A DNA stretch of 64,000 nucleotides from Stutzerimonas azotifigens (GTDB lineage Bacteria; Pseudomonadota; Gammaproteobacteria; Pseudomonadales; Pseudomonadaceae): positions 372,001 to 436,000 of the forward strand of contig NZ_JAAMRF010000003.1 of NCBI RefSeq assembly GCF_013522725.1, given 5' to 3'. The first letter of the stretch is position 1. Every line of letters begins with the position of its first letter. A model generated the notes under the pieces. That model searched no databases. It saw only the letters and a program-made list of their open reading frames with translations, and was not told the DNA's origin. The position numbers and the translations under genes were made by a program. Positions 1 through 7,494 of the stretch are shown in pieces.

Positions 1-415
1 GCTGTTGGGCAGCACCGAGGGTGGAAAACGGCGAGAGGCTGCTTTCGAAGTAATAGGCCGGTTGGCCGTCGGGCTGCACGATCGCGAACGAAACGAACGA
101 CAGCGTGGTGTTGGACAGCGAACGGATGCTCTGCTGGATGCGCAAGCCCAGGGTCTCGTTGCGGTAGCTGATATCCGACTCGCGCAGAAACAGCAGCAGT
201 GATTCGCTGTTGCTGATGGCGTAAAGCACGCTGCGGTTGAAGGCCTGGTAGTCGGAAAAGGCCGATTTGAGTACCGCCAACTGCTGGTCCAGGCGCGCCT
301 GTTCCAGGCCGACCAGGGACGCTCGCTGGGTCAGGTAGGCGGCGCTTGCCGCCAGCAGCTGGACGATCAGGATGACCGGAAAGATCACCAGCAGTGCACG
401 TTTACCGAGCGTCAT
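1..415 (-). CDS. N-terminal part of a membrane sensor protein, cut by window edge (possible GGDEF/EAL-type MbaA-like)
   Basis: The frame is open from an ATG at 415 to the window edge (138 codons). Residues 1-27 are a short basic stretch followed by one hydrophobic membrane segment; the rest is a hydrophilic, probably periplasmic sensing region rich in helical heptads. No catalytic domain lies inside the window. Its start overlaps the 3' end of the polyamine-type binding protein gene by 14 nt, so the two are probably co-translated. By analogy with Vibrio cholerae nspS-mbaA, where a PotD-like protein is encoded just upstream of a membrane c-di-GMP enzyme, the missing part could carry GGDEF/EAL domains. 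That is inference; a histidine kinase or chemoreceptor would look the same here. Confidence 0.6.
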   Translation of the reverse strand, partial: MTLGKRALLVIFPVILIVQLLAASAAYLTQRASLVGLEQARLDQQLAVLKSAFSDYQAFNRSVLYAISNSESLLLFLRESDISYRNETLGLRIQQSIRSLSNTTLSFVSFAIVQPDGQPAYYFESSLSPFSTLGAAQQ

Positions 416-1481
416 GAGCATTGATCAGGGCGCTGATGATACGGCGGCGTGTCTGCGTTGACTCCAGCGGACGCGCTTCATAGACCTGGCTGCGTTGCAG
501 CACGGGCGTGGATGGGTAAATGGAGCGGTCTTCCCGCAGGCGTTCGGGCAACAGTGAATACGCCGCGTCGTTGGGTGTCGCGACACCGAGCGCCTCGGCA
601 TTGAGCGCTGCAATCTCCGGCTCGGCGAGAAACGCCAGGAAACGGTAGGCCAGTTCCTTGTTGGGTGTCCGCGAAGGCACCGAGAAACAGTCGGTCCACA
701 GCAGGGTGCCTTCTTTCGGTACGACGTAGCGCCAGGGCTTGCCTTCGACGCCGTCCACTTCGTTGAGCACGTGCTGATCGCCGCTGAAGGCGAGTGCCAT
801 GTCGGCGTGCTCCAGGTACCGCTGCGCCTTGAGCGAGGTGATGGCGTACTCATAGGTGAGCACCGCCGGCGCCTGCGCCTGGAGCATCTCGAAGGCGGCC
901 TTGAGGGCGTCGTTGTCAGCCGTGTTGATGGACTGACCCAGGTAGATCAAGGGGCCTGCGAGGATGTCTTCGTGGTCCTCGATCATGATCACGTGGGGCC
1001 TGGTCACTGCTGGCCGCAGCAGGTCGGCCCAGGAGTCGGGCGCGACAGCGAGACGGTCGGCGCGATAGGCGATCCCCATGGTGCCCCACAGGTAGGGAAC
1101 GCTGTAAGGGCCGCACCGATCGCGCCAGGGCGACGCCAGGTGTTTGAGGTTGGGGAGGTTTTTTTCGCTGATGGCATCAAACATGCCGCGTGCGCCGAAA
1201 CGTTCGGAGCTGACCCGTTCGGTGAGTACCAGGTCGATGTGGTGGTCGGGCCTTGCGAGGATCTCGTCGCGCTTGTCACTGGTGTCGAAGTAGATCTGCT
1301 CGATCGCGACGCCAGTCCTGGCTTGCCAGCGCTCGATCACCTCCGCGCTGAGATAGTCCTCCCAGGTGAGCAGGGTCAGGTGCTGAGCCGCGGCAGCCAT
1401 CGTCGACAACGGCGCGCTCGACAGGAGTACGGCCACGCAGGCGCGTCGCAGCGCGCGGGGCAAGAAGCGTATGGGAGTCAT
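402..1481 (-). CDS. Periplasmic polyamine-type solute-binding protein (PotD/NspS-like)
   Basis: This 359-residue protein has a signal peptide (basic start, hydrophobic core about residues 12-31) and the fold of the spermidine/putrescine-binding family. Typical pieces are TWEDYLS near residue 40, VPYLWGTMGIAYR in the middle, an SGDQ motif, and WTDCFSVP before the C-terminal lobe. Family members bind polyamines in the periplasm. No ABC permease or ATPase gene follows; instead the gene overlaps by 14 nt the start of a membrane sensor gene, which suggests a signalling rather than an uptake role, as known for NspS. Ligand identity cannot be read from the sequence. The ATG at 1481 gives a good signal peptide, although the upstream ribosome site is weak. 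Confidence 0.85.
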   Translation of the reverse strand: MTPIRFLPRALRRACVAVLLSSAPLSTMAAAAQHLTLLTWEDYLSAEVIERWQARTGVAIEQIYFDTSDKRDEILARPDHHIDLVLTERVSSERFGARGMFDAISEKNLPNLKHLASPWRDRCGPYSVPYLWGTMGIAYRADRLAVAPDSWADLLRPAVTRPHVIMIEDHEDILAGPLIYLGQSINTADNDALKAAFEMLQAQAPAVLTYEYAITSLKAQRYLEHADMALAFSGDQHVLNEVDGVEGKPWRYVVPKEGTLLWTDCFSVPSRTPNKELAYRFLAFLAEPEIAALNAEALGVATPNDAAYSLLPERLREDRSIYPSTPVLQRSQVYEARPLESTQTRRRIISALINAHDAR

Positions 1482-1716
1482 CGAGAGTCCGATCGGGTCG
1501 GCGCCGCCCTCTCGATCGTGGTGGGATCGATTCCGGAGTGCGGGTGCCGTTGAGGCCTGTGTGCGTGAGCGCGAGATCCCTATCGGCCGGCCATCACTGC
1601 GCTTGAATACCGTGCGTCACCTCGGCAGATGAGCAGGGCGTGGCGCAGCGATGGCACTTTAATGGCGTCAACAGGACACCATCAATGTTTTTCTCGTGTT
1701 ACAGGCCGCTTGTCGA

Positions 1717-2283
1717 TCAGCGGAGCGTCGCCGGATGGCCGCGGCCCCGGGGCCGTGGCTGTGCCTGCAACCAGGGCGAAAGCAGGCGGGTGGACAGCGG
1801 AATGAAGAGGTAGGTCATCAAGGGCGTCAGCGCCAGTGTGGTGACCAGGATTCGAGCCACCAGGGACAGGTTGCTCAGCGCACCGCCGAACAGCAGATTG
1901 AACAGCAACGAGACGGGAAAGAACGCCAGCCAGATCGCCACGCTCTGCTTCCAGCGCGGCGGCCGTACGTCGCCCGAACCGAACCAGGCATCCAGACCGC
2001 GGGCGCGATGTTCGTGGGGTTGGGCGAACAGGCCATCGCCACGCTGCAGCCAGGCACGGCGGGAGGCCGAATGCTCCCAGGCATCCATGGTCCGCTCGTC
2101 ACTGAAGCGAAACACCATCTGGAATTCATCGTCGCCGGGCGGCGGTGCCAGAACGCCCGAGCCGAGGTAGCCGGGGAAGTCGGCGGCCAGCTGTTCGCCT
2201 TCGTGCAGCCAGGCGAGGAAGTCGTGGTAACGGCCGTCGCGTACGCGGCGAGCCACCATCAGAGTGACGGGTTCGGTAGACAT
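1717..2283 (-). CDS. Antibiotic-biosynthesis-monooxygenase (ABM) domain membrane protein
   Basis: A 188-residue protein. Residues 1-95 resemble the small ferredoxin-like ABM fold (VTLMVARRVRDGRYHDFLAWL, then MVFRFSDERTMDAWEHS), and the second half carries two hydrophobic segments that should anchor it in the membrane. ABM-plus-transmembrane proteins of this size are common in Pseudomonas and are of unknown function; a true monooxygenase reaction should not be assumed. The ATG at 2283 was chosen over the longer start at 2301 because a GGAG ribosome site lies about 8 nt upstream of it. The gene stands alone, followed by 235 nt of non-coding DNA before the binding-protein gene. Confidence 0.75.
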   Translation of the reverse strand: MSTEPVTLMVARRVRDGRYHDFLAWLHEGEQLAADFPGYLGSGVLAPPPGDDEFQMVFRFSDERTMDAWEHSASRRAWLQRGDGLFAQPHEHRARGLDAWFGSGDVRPPRWKQSVAIWLAFFPVSLLFNLLFGGALSNLSLVARILVTTLALTPLMTYLFIPLSTRLLSPWLQAQPRPRGRGHPATLR

Positions 2284-2501
2284 CGTGTATCTCCAGGGCA
2301 TCTGGCCGGTGGTCCGGGTAGGACGTTCGGCGTCACGCAGCGCCGGGGTGGTGGGCTGCGGTCAATGTCACGCAAGGATCGTTCCGTCTTCGTCAGACCA
2401 CGCCAGGCCCCGCAAGGTCGGCGTATCCCGAAAACGATGGCGCACTATACGGACAATCGCTGCACTGGGAAGAGGCATCGCACCGGTTTGGCGCGACTGC
2501 C

Positions 2502-3644
2502 TCACTCGCTCTCGGGCTGCTCGGCGGGAGTGATTTTCAGCAGGCGGCCTTCGGCGCTGTCGGTGAGCAAGTAGAGCGCGCCGTCCGGGCCGACGCGGAC
2601 GTCGCGGATGCGCTCGTCGAGTTCCTCGAACAGCGCCTCCTGCTCCACTACCTCACCGTCGGCCAGGCGTACCCGGCGCACCTGCTTGGCCACCAGCGCG
2701 GCGCTGAACAGGTCGCCTTGCCAGTCGGGGAACAGCGTGCCGTCGTAGATCGCCAGGGCGCTCGGCGCGATGGATGGCGTCCAGTGCAGCAGGGGCGGTT
2801 CGGTGTCCGGCAGGTTCTGGTAGGGCGTGATCTGGGCTCCGGTGTAGTCGACGCCGAAGCTCGCCAGCGGCCAGCCATAGTTGCGTCCGGCCTGGATCAG
2901 GTTGATCTCGTCGCCGCCGCGAGGGCCGTGCTCGTTGATGTACAAGCGCTGGTTCTGGCGGTCGTAGGCGATGCCCTGGACGTTGCGGTGCCCGTAGCTG
3001 TAGACCTCGTTGGCCATGCCGGTACGGCCGTAGAAGGGATTGTCTTCGGGCGCTGTGCCCTCGCGGGTCAGGCGCACCAGCTTGCCCAGGTGGTTATCCA
3101 GGTTCTGCGCTTCTTCGCGATAGTCGAAACCGTCGCCCAGGGTCAGGACCAGTGTCTTGTCCGGCAGGAAGGCGATGCGCCCGCCGAAGTGCGAACCGCC
3201 GGCCTTGGTCGGGTAGGCGCTGAACAGTGTCTGCACGTCCTCCAGGCGACCGTCCACCAGCCTGCCGCGGGCCAGACGCGTGTTGTTGGCCTGCTCGCGT
3301 CCATAGGCGTAAGTCAGGTAAACCCAGGGCGTCTTGTCGAAATCCGGGTCCAGCGCGACGTCCATCAGCCCGGCCTGAACATCCTGATAACCGCTGGGCG
3401 TGCCGGCTACCGGCTGCTCCTGCAAGGTGCCGTCCGCCTCGATCAGTCGCAGCCGGCCGACACGCTCGGTGACCAGCATTCGTCCGTCCGGCAGGAACGC
3501 CAGGGACCAAGGGTACTGCAGCCCCTCGGCCAGCGTTTCGATCCGGTAGTCGACGGCATGTGCCGGCCCGCCGACGAGCAGGGCGGTGGCGCAGAGCAGC
3601 GAGGCCAGGCGTCGCGAGCGGAGCATGGGCATGGGGACTCTCAT
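2502..3644 (-). CDS. Periplasmic PQQ-dependent aldose sugar dehydrogenase family protein (YliI-like)
   Basis: 380 residues with a clear signal peptide ending near PAHA, then a six-bladed beta-propeller of the soluble glucose / aldose sugar dehydrogenase (GSDH) family. Diagnostic stretches are the early YPWSLAFLPDGRMLVTERVGRL, GGSHFGGRIAFLPD with its following LGDG, GHRNVQGIAYD, and NEHGPRGGDEINL, where family PQQ- and calcium-binding residues lie. Members oxidise aldose sugars in the periplasm using PQQ. The ATG overlaps the stop of the preceding small membrane protein by 4 nt, so the two are translated together. The true substrate and electron acceptor are unknown. Confidence 0.88.
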   Translation of the reverse strand: MRVPMPMLRSRRLASLLCATALLVGGPAHAVDYRIETLAEGLQYPWSLAFLPDGRMLVTERVGRLRLIEADGTLQEQPVAGTPSGYQDVQAGLMDVALDPDFDKTPWVYLTYAYGREQANNTRLARGRLVDGRLEDVQTLFSAYPTKAGGSHFGGRIAFLPDKTLVLTLGDGFDYREEAQNLDNHLGKLVRLTREGTAPEDNPFYGRTGMANEVYSYGHRNVQGIAYDRQNQRLYINEHGPRGGDEINLIQAGRNYGWPLASFGVDYTGAQITPYQNLPDTEPPLLHWTPSIAPSALAIYDGTLFPDWQGDLFSAALVAKQVRRVRLADGEVVEQEALFEELDERIRDVRVGPDGALYLLTDSAEGRLLKITPAEQPESE

Positions 3645-4084
3645 GGGCGGGGCCGCAGCAGGGTGGCGAACAGCAGGCCACCGAAGGCGCCGCTGAGCAT
3701 CATCGCGGCGGTGCCGGTCGAGGTGCGGGTCGCGGCGATCAGGGTCGGCATCGGCGCGAAGGCGTCGGCGACCTGAAACGCAAGGAACAAGCCGACACCG
3801 CCGGCAAGGAAATACACCGGCAAGCGCCAGGCCGGCAGAAAGCGCGAGATGAGCGCGGCAATCGGCAGCGCGAACAGGAGTGTCACGCCAACGATGGTGG
3901 CGTAGACCGGCGCAAAGCCGAGCAAGTCCTGGCTGGTGGCGCGCATCCGCACCGGCAGGCTGATCTGGGCGCCGAGCGATTGCAGGGCCGCCAGGTTGAA
4001 CTGGGTCTGGGTGATCGAGCCGATCGCCGTGGCGAAAGCCACAGCCAGGGCAAAGGTTAGAATGATGCGCAGCTTGGCAATCAT
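3641..4084 (-). CDS. Small four-helix integral membrane protein of unknown function
   Basis: 147 residues with about four hydrophobic segments (roughly 5-22, 55-78, 85-107 and 122-142). I do not recognise the family. The ATG at 4084 opens directly with a basic residue and a membrane segment; longer starts in this frame would run into the ArsA gene. The stop overlaps the start of the PQQ-type sugar dehydrogenase by 4 nt (ATGA). That coupling suggests a membrane partner for the periplasmic dehydrogenase, for example an anchor or electron-transfer site, but no haem- or quinone-binding motif is visible. Confidence 0.65.
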   Translation of the reverse strand: MIAKLRIILTFALAVAFATAIGSITQTQFNLAALQSLGAQISLPVRMRATSQDLLGFAPVYATIVGVTLLFALPIAALISRFLPAWRLPVYFLAGGVGLFLAFQVADAFAPMPTLIAATRTSTGTAAMMLSGAFGGLLFATLLRPRP

Positions 4085-4151
4085 GCTTGGGTTCCTGGGC
4101 AGTCCCACGGGATTATCTAACGCACGGCAAGTGCCGGTCTCGCCAAGTCTT

Positions 4152-5159
4152 TTACGTGATTTGTCCTTCAGCGCCCAGCCGTTGCGCAAAGGCATCCAGC
4201 GCGGCTTCGCCCTGGATGTCCTCGGCAAGCAGCGGCAGCTGCTCGATGGGCAGTTCGGGCAATGCCTGGCGCAGCTGGTCGAGGTAGCGCTCCTCCTGGG
4301 CATGGCGTTCGGCGAGAAAAGCCCCGGCGTCGGCCGGCGAACGCTTGTTCACGACCAGCCCGGCCACTCCGACGTTGGCGCGAGTCAACTGGGCATGCAG
4401 TTCGATGGTTTCCAGAACCGGTAGCCGCTCGGCCGCCAGCACGATGACGAAGGCGCAGCGTGCGCGGTCGCTGACGACCTCGCGCAGCTGGCCGAAGCGC
4501 TCGCGGCGTCGGTTGAGCAACTGACGAACCCGCTGCTCGCGGTCTTCGCCTGAATCGGCCCGCTCCCGGCCGATCAGCGACTCACCGAAGGCGCGATCGT
4601 CCTGGCCAAGGTTGCGCAGCGCAATGCCGAAGCGGGCGCCGCGCTCCTGCCGACGCAACAGGCCATCGGTCCAGGCGGACATCATTTCAGGGAGTGCCAT
4701 CAGGCGCGAGGTATGCCCTGAGGGGGCAGTATCGAAGACCACCAGGTCGTAGTCGGACAGCCCCTGCGCGACGGTCTCGGCGATGCGCTCGAGCAGAGCG
4801 GCCTCGTGCATCCCCGGGGCATCGCGCGACAGCGCCATGTGCTTGTCCACCTCACCGGCCAGATGCGCGGGCATCAGCTTGCGCAGGGCCGCGCCGACTT
4901 CATTCAGATGCGCCTCGACGGTTTCCTGCGGGTCCAGCTCCAGCCCGTCCAGTCCGGCGGCCAGGCGAACCTTGCGGGACCCCACCGGGCGGTTCCATAG
5001 ATGGCCGAGATTGTGCGCCGGATCGGTCGACACCAGCAGCACGCGACGCCCGGCGCGGGCCTGGGCCAGGGCAGTGGCGGCGGCGACGGTGGTTTTGCCG
5101 ACGCCGCCCTTGCCACCAATGAACAGCACCCGTCGTTGTGCGGCCAGCTCTAGCAACAT
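4152..5159 (-). CDS. ArsA/Get3-family ATPase
   Basis: 335 residues, a single ATPase unit of the ArsA/Get3 class. The deviant Walker A GGKGGVGKTT is at residues 15-24, followed by the family STDPAHNLG motif (switch I region) and DTAPSGHTSRLMALPEMM (switch II region). ArsA drives arsenite efflux with ArsB, and Get3 targets tail-anchored proteins. There is no arsB, arsR or arsC nearby; the gene starts inside the end of a small Cys-Cys-ending gene and behind cstA. A role in arsenic resistance is therefore doubtful, and a maturation or targeting role for the operon partners is a fair guess. The ATG at 5159 overlaps the upstream stop by 10 nt. Confidence 0.85.
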   Translation of the reverse strand: MLLELAAQRRVLFIGGKGGVGKTTVAAATALAQARAGRRVLLVSTDPAHNLGHLWNRPVGSRKVRLAAGLDGLELDPQETVEAHLNEVGAALRKLMPAHLAGEVDKHMALSRDAPGMHEAALLERIAETVAQGLSDYDLVVFDTAPSGHTSRLMALPEMMSAWTDGLLRRQERGARFGIALRNLGQDDRAFGESLIGRERADSGEDREQRVRQLLNRRRERFGQLREVVSDRARCAFVIVLAAERLPVLETIELHAQLTRANVGVAGLVVNKRSPADAGAFLAERHAQEERYLDQLRQALPELPIEQLPLLAEDIQGEAALDAFAQRLGAEGQIT

Positions 5160-5413
5160 CCGATGTGATCCAGTGGCGAGTGCTCCATGCCCATGCGCTG
5201 ATGCCAGTCGTGGAAGCGTTCGTAGAGTTCCGGCATCAGCTCCAGGGTGTACCAGGCGGCCGGGTTGGGCACGCCGAGCGATTCGGCGAATACCAGCAGC
5301 ATGAACAGGTCGTCCTCGTCGCGCCGCGCGCGGGCGAAAGTCCGCCGGTAGGGCGCGACATAGAACTCCTTGAGGCCGTCCGAGAGCCGCTGGAAAAAGG
5401 GCCGTGGCGTCAC
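5150..5413 (-). CDS. Small CC-ending protein of the cory-CC-star type
   Basis: An 87-residue protein starting with GTG at 5413, whose start codon overlaps the cstA stop (GTGA). It is soluble and charged, with an FFQRLSDGLKEFYVAPYR start, a middle DDLFMLLVFAESLGVPNPAAWYTLELMPELYERFHDWHQRMG, and it ends in GCC directly before the stop. A C-terminal Cys-Cys next to ArsA-type ATPase and CstA genes is what I remember of proteins annotated cory-CC-star; no function is established that I know of. In enteric bacteria the short partner gene after cstA is ybdD/yjiX; this protein occupies the same place but does not look like YbdD. The terminal cysteine pair could bind metal or be a redox or modification site (inference). 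Confidence 0.75.
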   Translation of the reverse strand: MTPRPFFQRLSDGLKEFYVAPYRRTFARARRDEDDLFMLLVFAESLGVPNPAAWYTLELMPELYERFHDWHQRMGMEHSPLDHIGCC

Positions 5414-7092
5414 GGCAGCGGCTCGTCGGTGGTCATCTCGGCGGCCGGGTCGCGGCCCTTGCGCATGGCGATGATCGCTTCCAGGGTGACCCACAGCGCG
5501 GCGATCAGAATCACCACGTCCATACCCAGCAGCAACCAGTTCTCGGCGCGGTAGAACTGGCCCATCTGCACCAGCAGCGCATAGATCGACATCGCCAAGA
5601 GGAACACCAGCGGCACCAGGGTGTACATCGCCGGACGGCCCTGCTTGATCAGCAGCACGGTGATGATCGCCAGCGTCAGTCCCGCCAGCAGCTGGTTGGT
5701 GGTGCCGAACAGCGGCCAGATCGCCATGCCGCCGCTGCCTTCGGAGCCGGCACCGAAGGCCAGCGCCATGCACACGCCGACCGCGATCAGCGTGCCGACC
5801 ACGGTGTTCACCTTCATTCCCGCCAGCTCGCCGGCCTCCTGAATCACGAAGCGCTGCAGGCGCAGACCGGTATCCATGGTGGTGCCGGCGAAGAGAATCG
5901 CCATGACCGCCAGAATGGTAGCGCCGAGGTCCGCCGGCAGGCCAAGGCCGTTGGCGAGCAGGGTGCCGCCGCCCTGGACGAAGGCATTCACCCCACCCTG
6001 GCCAAAGGCGGTATAGACCTGCTGCCAGTCGAGCAGGGTGGCGAAGCCGGCGGTGCAGCAGATGATCGCCGCCAGCGACAGCATGCCTTCGCCCACTGCG
6101 CCGAAGTAGCCGACGAAGCGGGCGTCGGTTTCCTTGTCCAGCTGCTTGGAGGTGGTGCCCGAGGCCACCAGGCCGTGGAAGCCTGAGATCGCGCCGCAGG
6201 CGATGGTGACGAACAGCAGCGGCACGATGCTCGGGCTGTCGGCCGGCAAGTCGGTGTTGTAGGCCGGTGCGACCAGCTCCGGCGCGCCGAACAGCACCGC
6301 CAGATAGAGCAGGCCGAGGCCGACGAACAGCTGCAGGCCGTTGATGTAGTCGCGTGGTTGCAGAAGCACCCACACCGGCAGCAGCGAGGCGATGGCCGCG
6401 TAGGCGAACAGCAGGAGAATCCAGAACGACTTGGCGCTCAGGCCCAGCACGGTATCCGGCAGGGTGATCGGGTAGGCGCTTCCCAGCAGAATCAGCAGGT
6501 AGAGCACGATCACGCCGCCTACCGAGGGCCATAGCAGCTTGACGTTGTAGCGGTAGATCAGCTGGCCGATCACCAGCGCGACGATGATCGCGCCCCAGAC
6601 CGGAATCACCGAAGTGGGCGTCGACACCAGCAGATTGGAGATTACGGCGGCGAAGGCACCATTGACCATCAGAAGCACGAGGAAGATCACCACCAGGAAC
6701 AGGCTGCGCCCGCGCGAGCCGATCAGCCGGCCACTGAGCATGCCCACCGACTGACCCCGGTTGCGAGCGCTGGCCCAGAGCGCGCCGAAGTCGTGGATGC
6801 CGGCGAAGAAGATGGTGCCCAGCACCACCCACATGAACGCCGGAACCCAGCCCCAGATCACCGCGATGGCGGGGCCGACGATGGGCGCCGCGCCCGCCAC
6901 CGAGGTGAAGTGGTGGCCCCAGAGGACGAACTTGTTGGTCGGCACGTAATCGACGCCGTCGCGCAGGGTGTGCGCCGGCGTCTTGTAGTTGGGGTCGAGC
7001 CTGTAGATCTTTTCGGCGATGAACTTGGAGTAGAACAGGTAGCCGAGCGACATCGCGGCCAGGCCGACGATCATCAATAGAATCGAACTCAT
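5410..7092 (-). CDS. cstA: Carbon starvation protein CstA family transporter
   Basis: A 560-residue membrane protein with about 14-16 hydrophobic segments. Typical CstA sequence includes NKFVLWGHHFTSVAGAAPIVGPAIAVIWG near residue 55 and FAGTTMDTGLRLQRFVIQE later. CstA proteins import peptides or pyruvate under carbon limitation in enteric bacteria. At 560 residues this is the shorter form, well under the roughly 700 of E. coli CstA. The ATG at 7092 follows a GAGGGAGC ribosome site; the longer open frame to 7446 lacks CstA sequence. It is the first gene of an operon: its stop overlaps the GTG of the CC-ending gene, which overlaps the ArsA-type ATPase gene. Confidence 0.92.
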   Translation of the reverse strand: MSSILLMIVGLAAMSLGYLFYSKFIAEKIYRLDPNYKTPAHTLRDGVDYVPTNKFVLWGHHFTSVAGAAPIVGPAIAVIWGWVPAFMWVVLGTIFFAGIHDFGALWASARNRGQSVGMLSGRLIGSRGRSLFLVVIFLVLLMVNGAFAAVISNLLVSTPTSVIPVWGAIIVALVIGQLIYRYNVKLLWPSVGGVIVLYLLILLGSAYPITLPDTVLGLSAKSFWILLLFAYAAIASLLPVWVLLQPRDYINGLQLFVGLGLLYLAVLFGAPELVAPAYNTDLPADSPSIVPLLFVTIACGAISGFHGLVASGTTSKQLDKETDARFVGYFGAVGEGMLSLAAIICCTAGFATLLDWQQVYTAFGQGGVNAFVQGGGTLLANGLGLPADLGATILAVMAILFAGTTMDTGLRLQRFVIQEAGELAGMKVNTVVGTLIAVGVCMALAFGAGSEGSGGMAIWPLFGTTNQLLAGLTLAIITVLLIKQGRPAMYTLVPLVFLLAMSIYALLVQMGQFYRAENWLLLGMDVVILIAALWVTLEAIIAMRKGRDPAAEMTTDEPLP

Positions 7093-7494
7093 TGAAGCTC
7101 CCTCACGCGCATGCCGACAACGGGTTGCGCAGGCGTGGGCACAGGCCCGCAACGGGGCCGCCTTGGTCAGGCCGTGCAATGTTGTAGTTGAGGATCGGGG
7201 CGGGTCGCCTGCTTGCGCTCTGCCATCACGTCCGACGCTAAGGACAGTTCCAGGCGGCGACGGTTCATCGGCGCGCGTAATGGGATGAACAATGCACCGT
7301 TTGGGTGCGTGTCCTGAGGGGGCGATGTCACGCGCCCTCACGTGACGCACGGTCACGGCTCTGGGCGTGCAAACGCGGGAATGGCAGCGCATGATGGCTC
7401 TGTGCCTGCATCGGGTTGTCGATGCGTCGTGACCCTGGCGCGTCAATTGCTAGCTCTGTCCTTTTACAGCGGTATACGCATCAAGGAGTTAGGG
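7093..7494. other. Divergent intergenic region between cstA and the chemoreceptor gene
   Basis: A 402-nt non-coding stretch holding the promoters of two divergent transcripts. Near the chemoreceptor there is a good sigma-54 type element (7436-7450). I see no convincing small gene; the open frames running through are extensions of cstA or the receptor without their own ribosome sites. The part near cstA is GC-rich with no clear sigma-70 boxes. Confidence 0.6.
7436..7450 (+). promoter_or_regulatory. Candidate sigma-54 (RpoN) promoter of the chemoreceptor gene
   Basis: TGGCGCGTCAATTGC matches the RpoN consensus TGGCAC-N5-TTGC, with GG and GC exactly 12 nt apart and one substitution (GCGC for GCAC). 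It lies 44 nt upstream of the receptor ATG, which puts the expected start of transcription about 30 nt before the start codon and leaves room for the AAGGAG ribosome site. RpoN control of chemotaxis and motility genes is common in Pseudomonas. Confidence 0.55.

Noticed and set aside
4152..5159. Arsenic resistance operon
   Set aside because: Only an ArsA-type ATPase is present; no arsB, arsC, arsR or arsD, and the gene is embedded with cstA.
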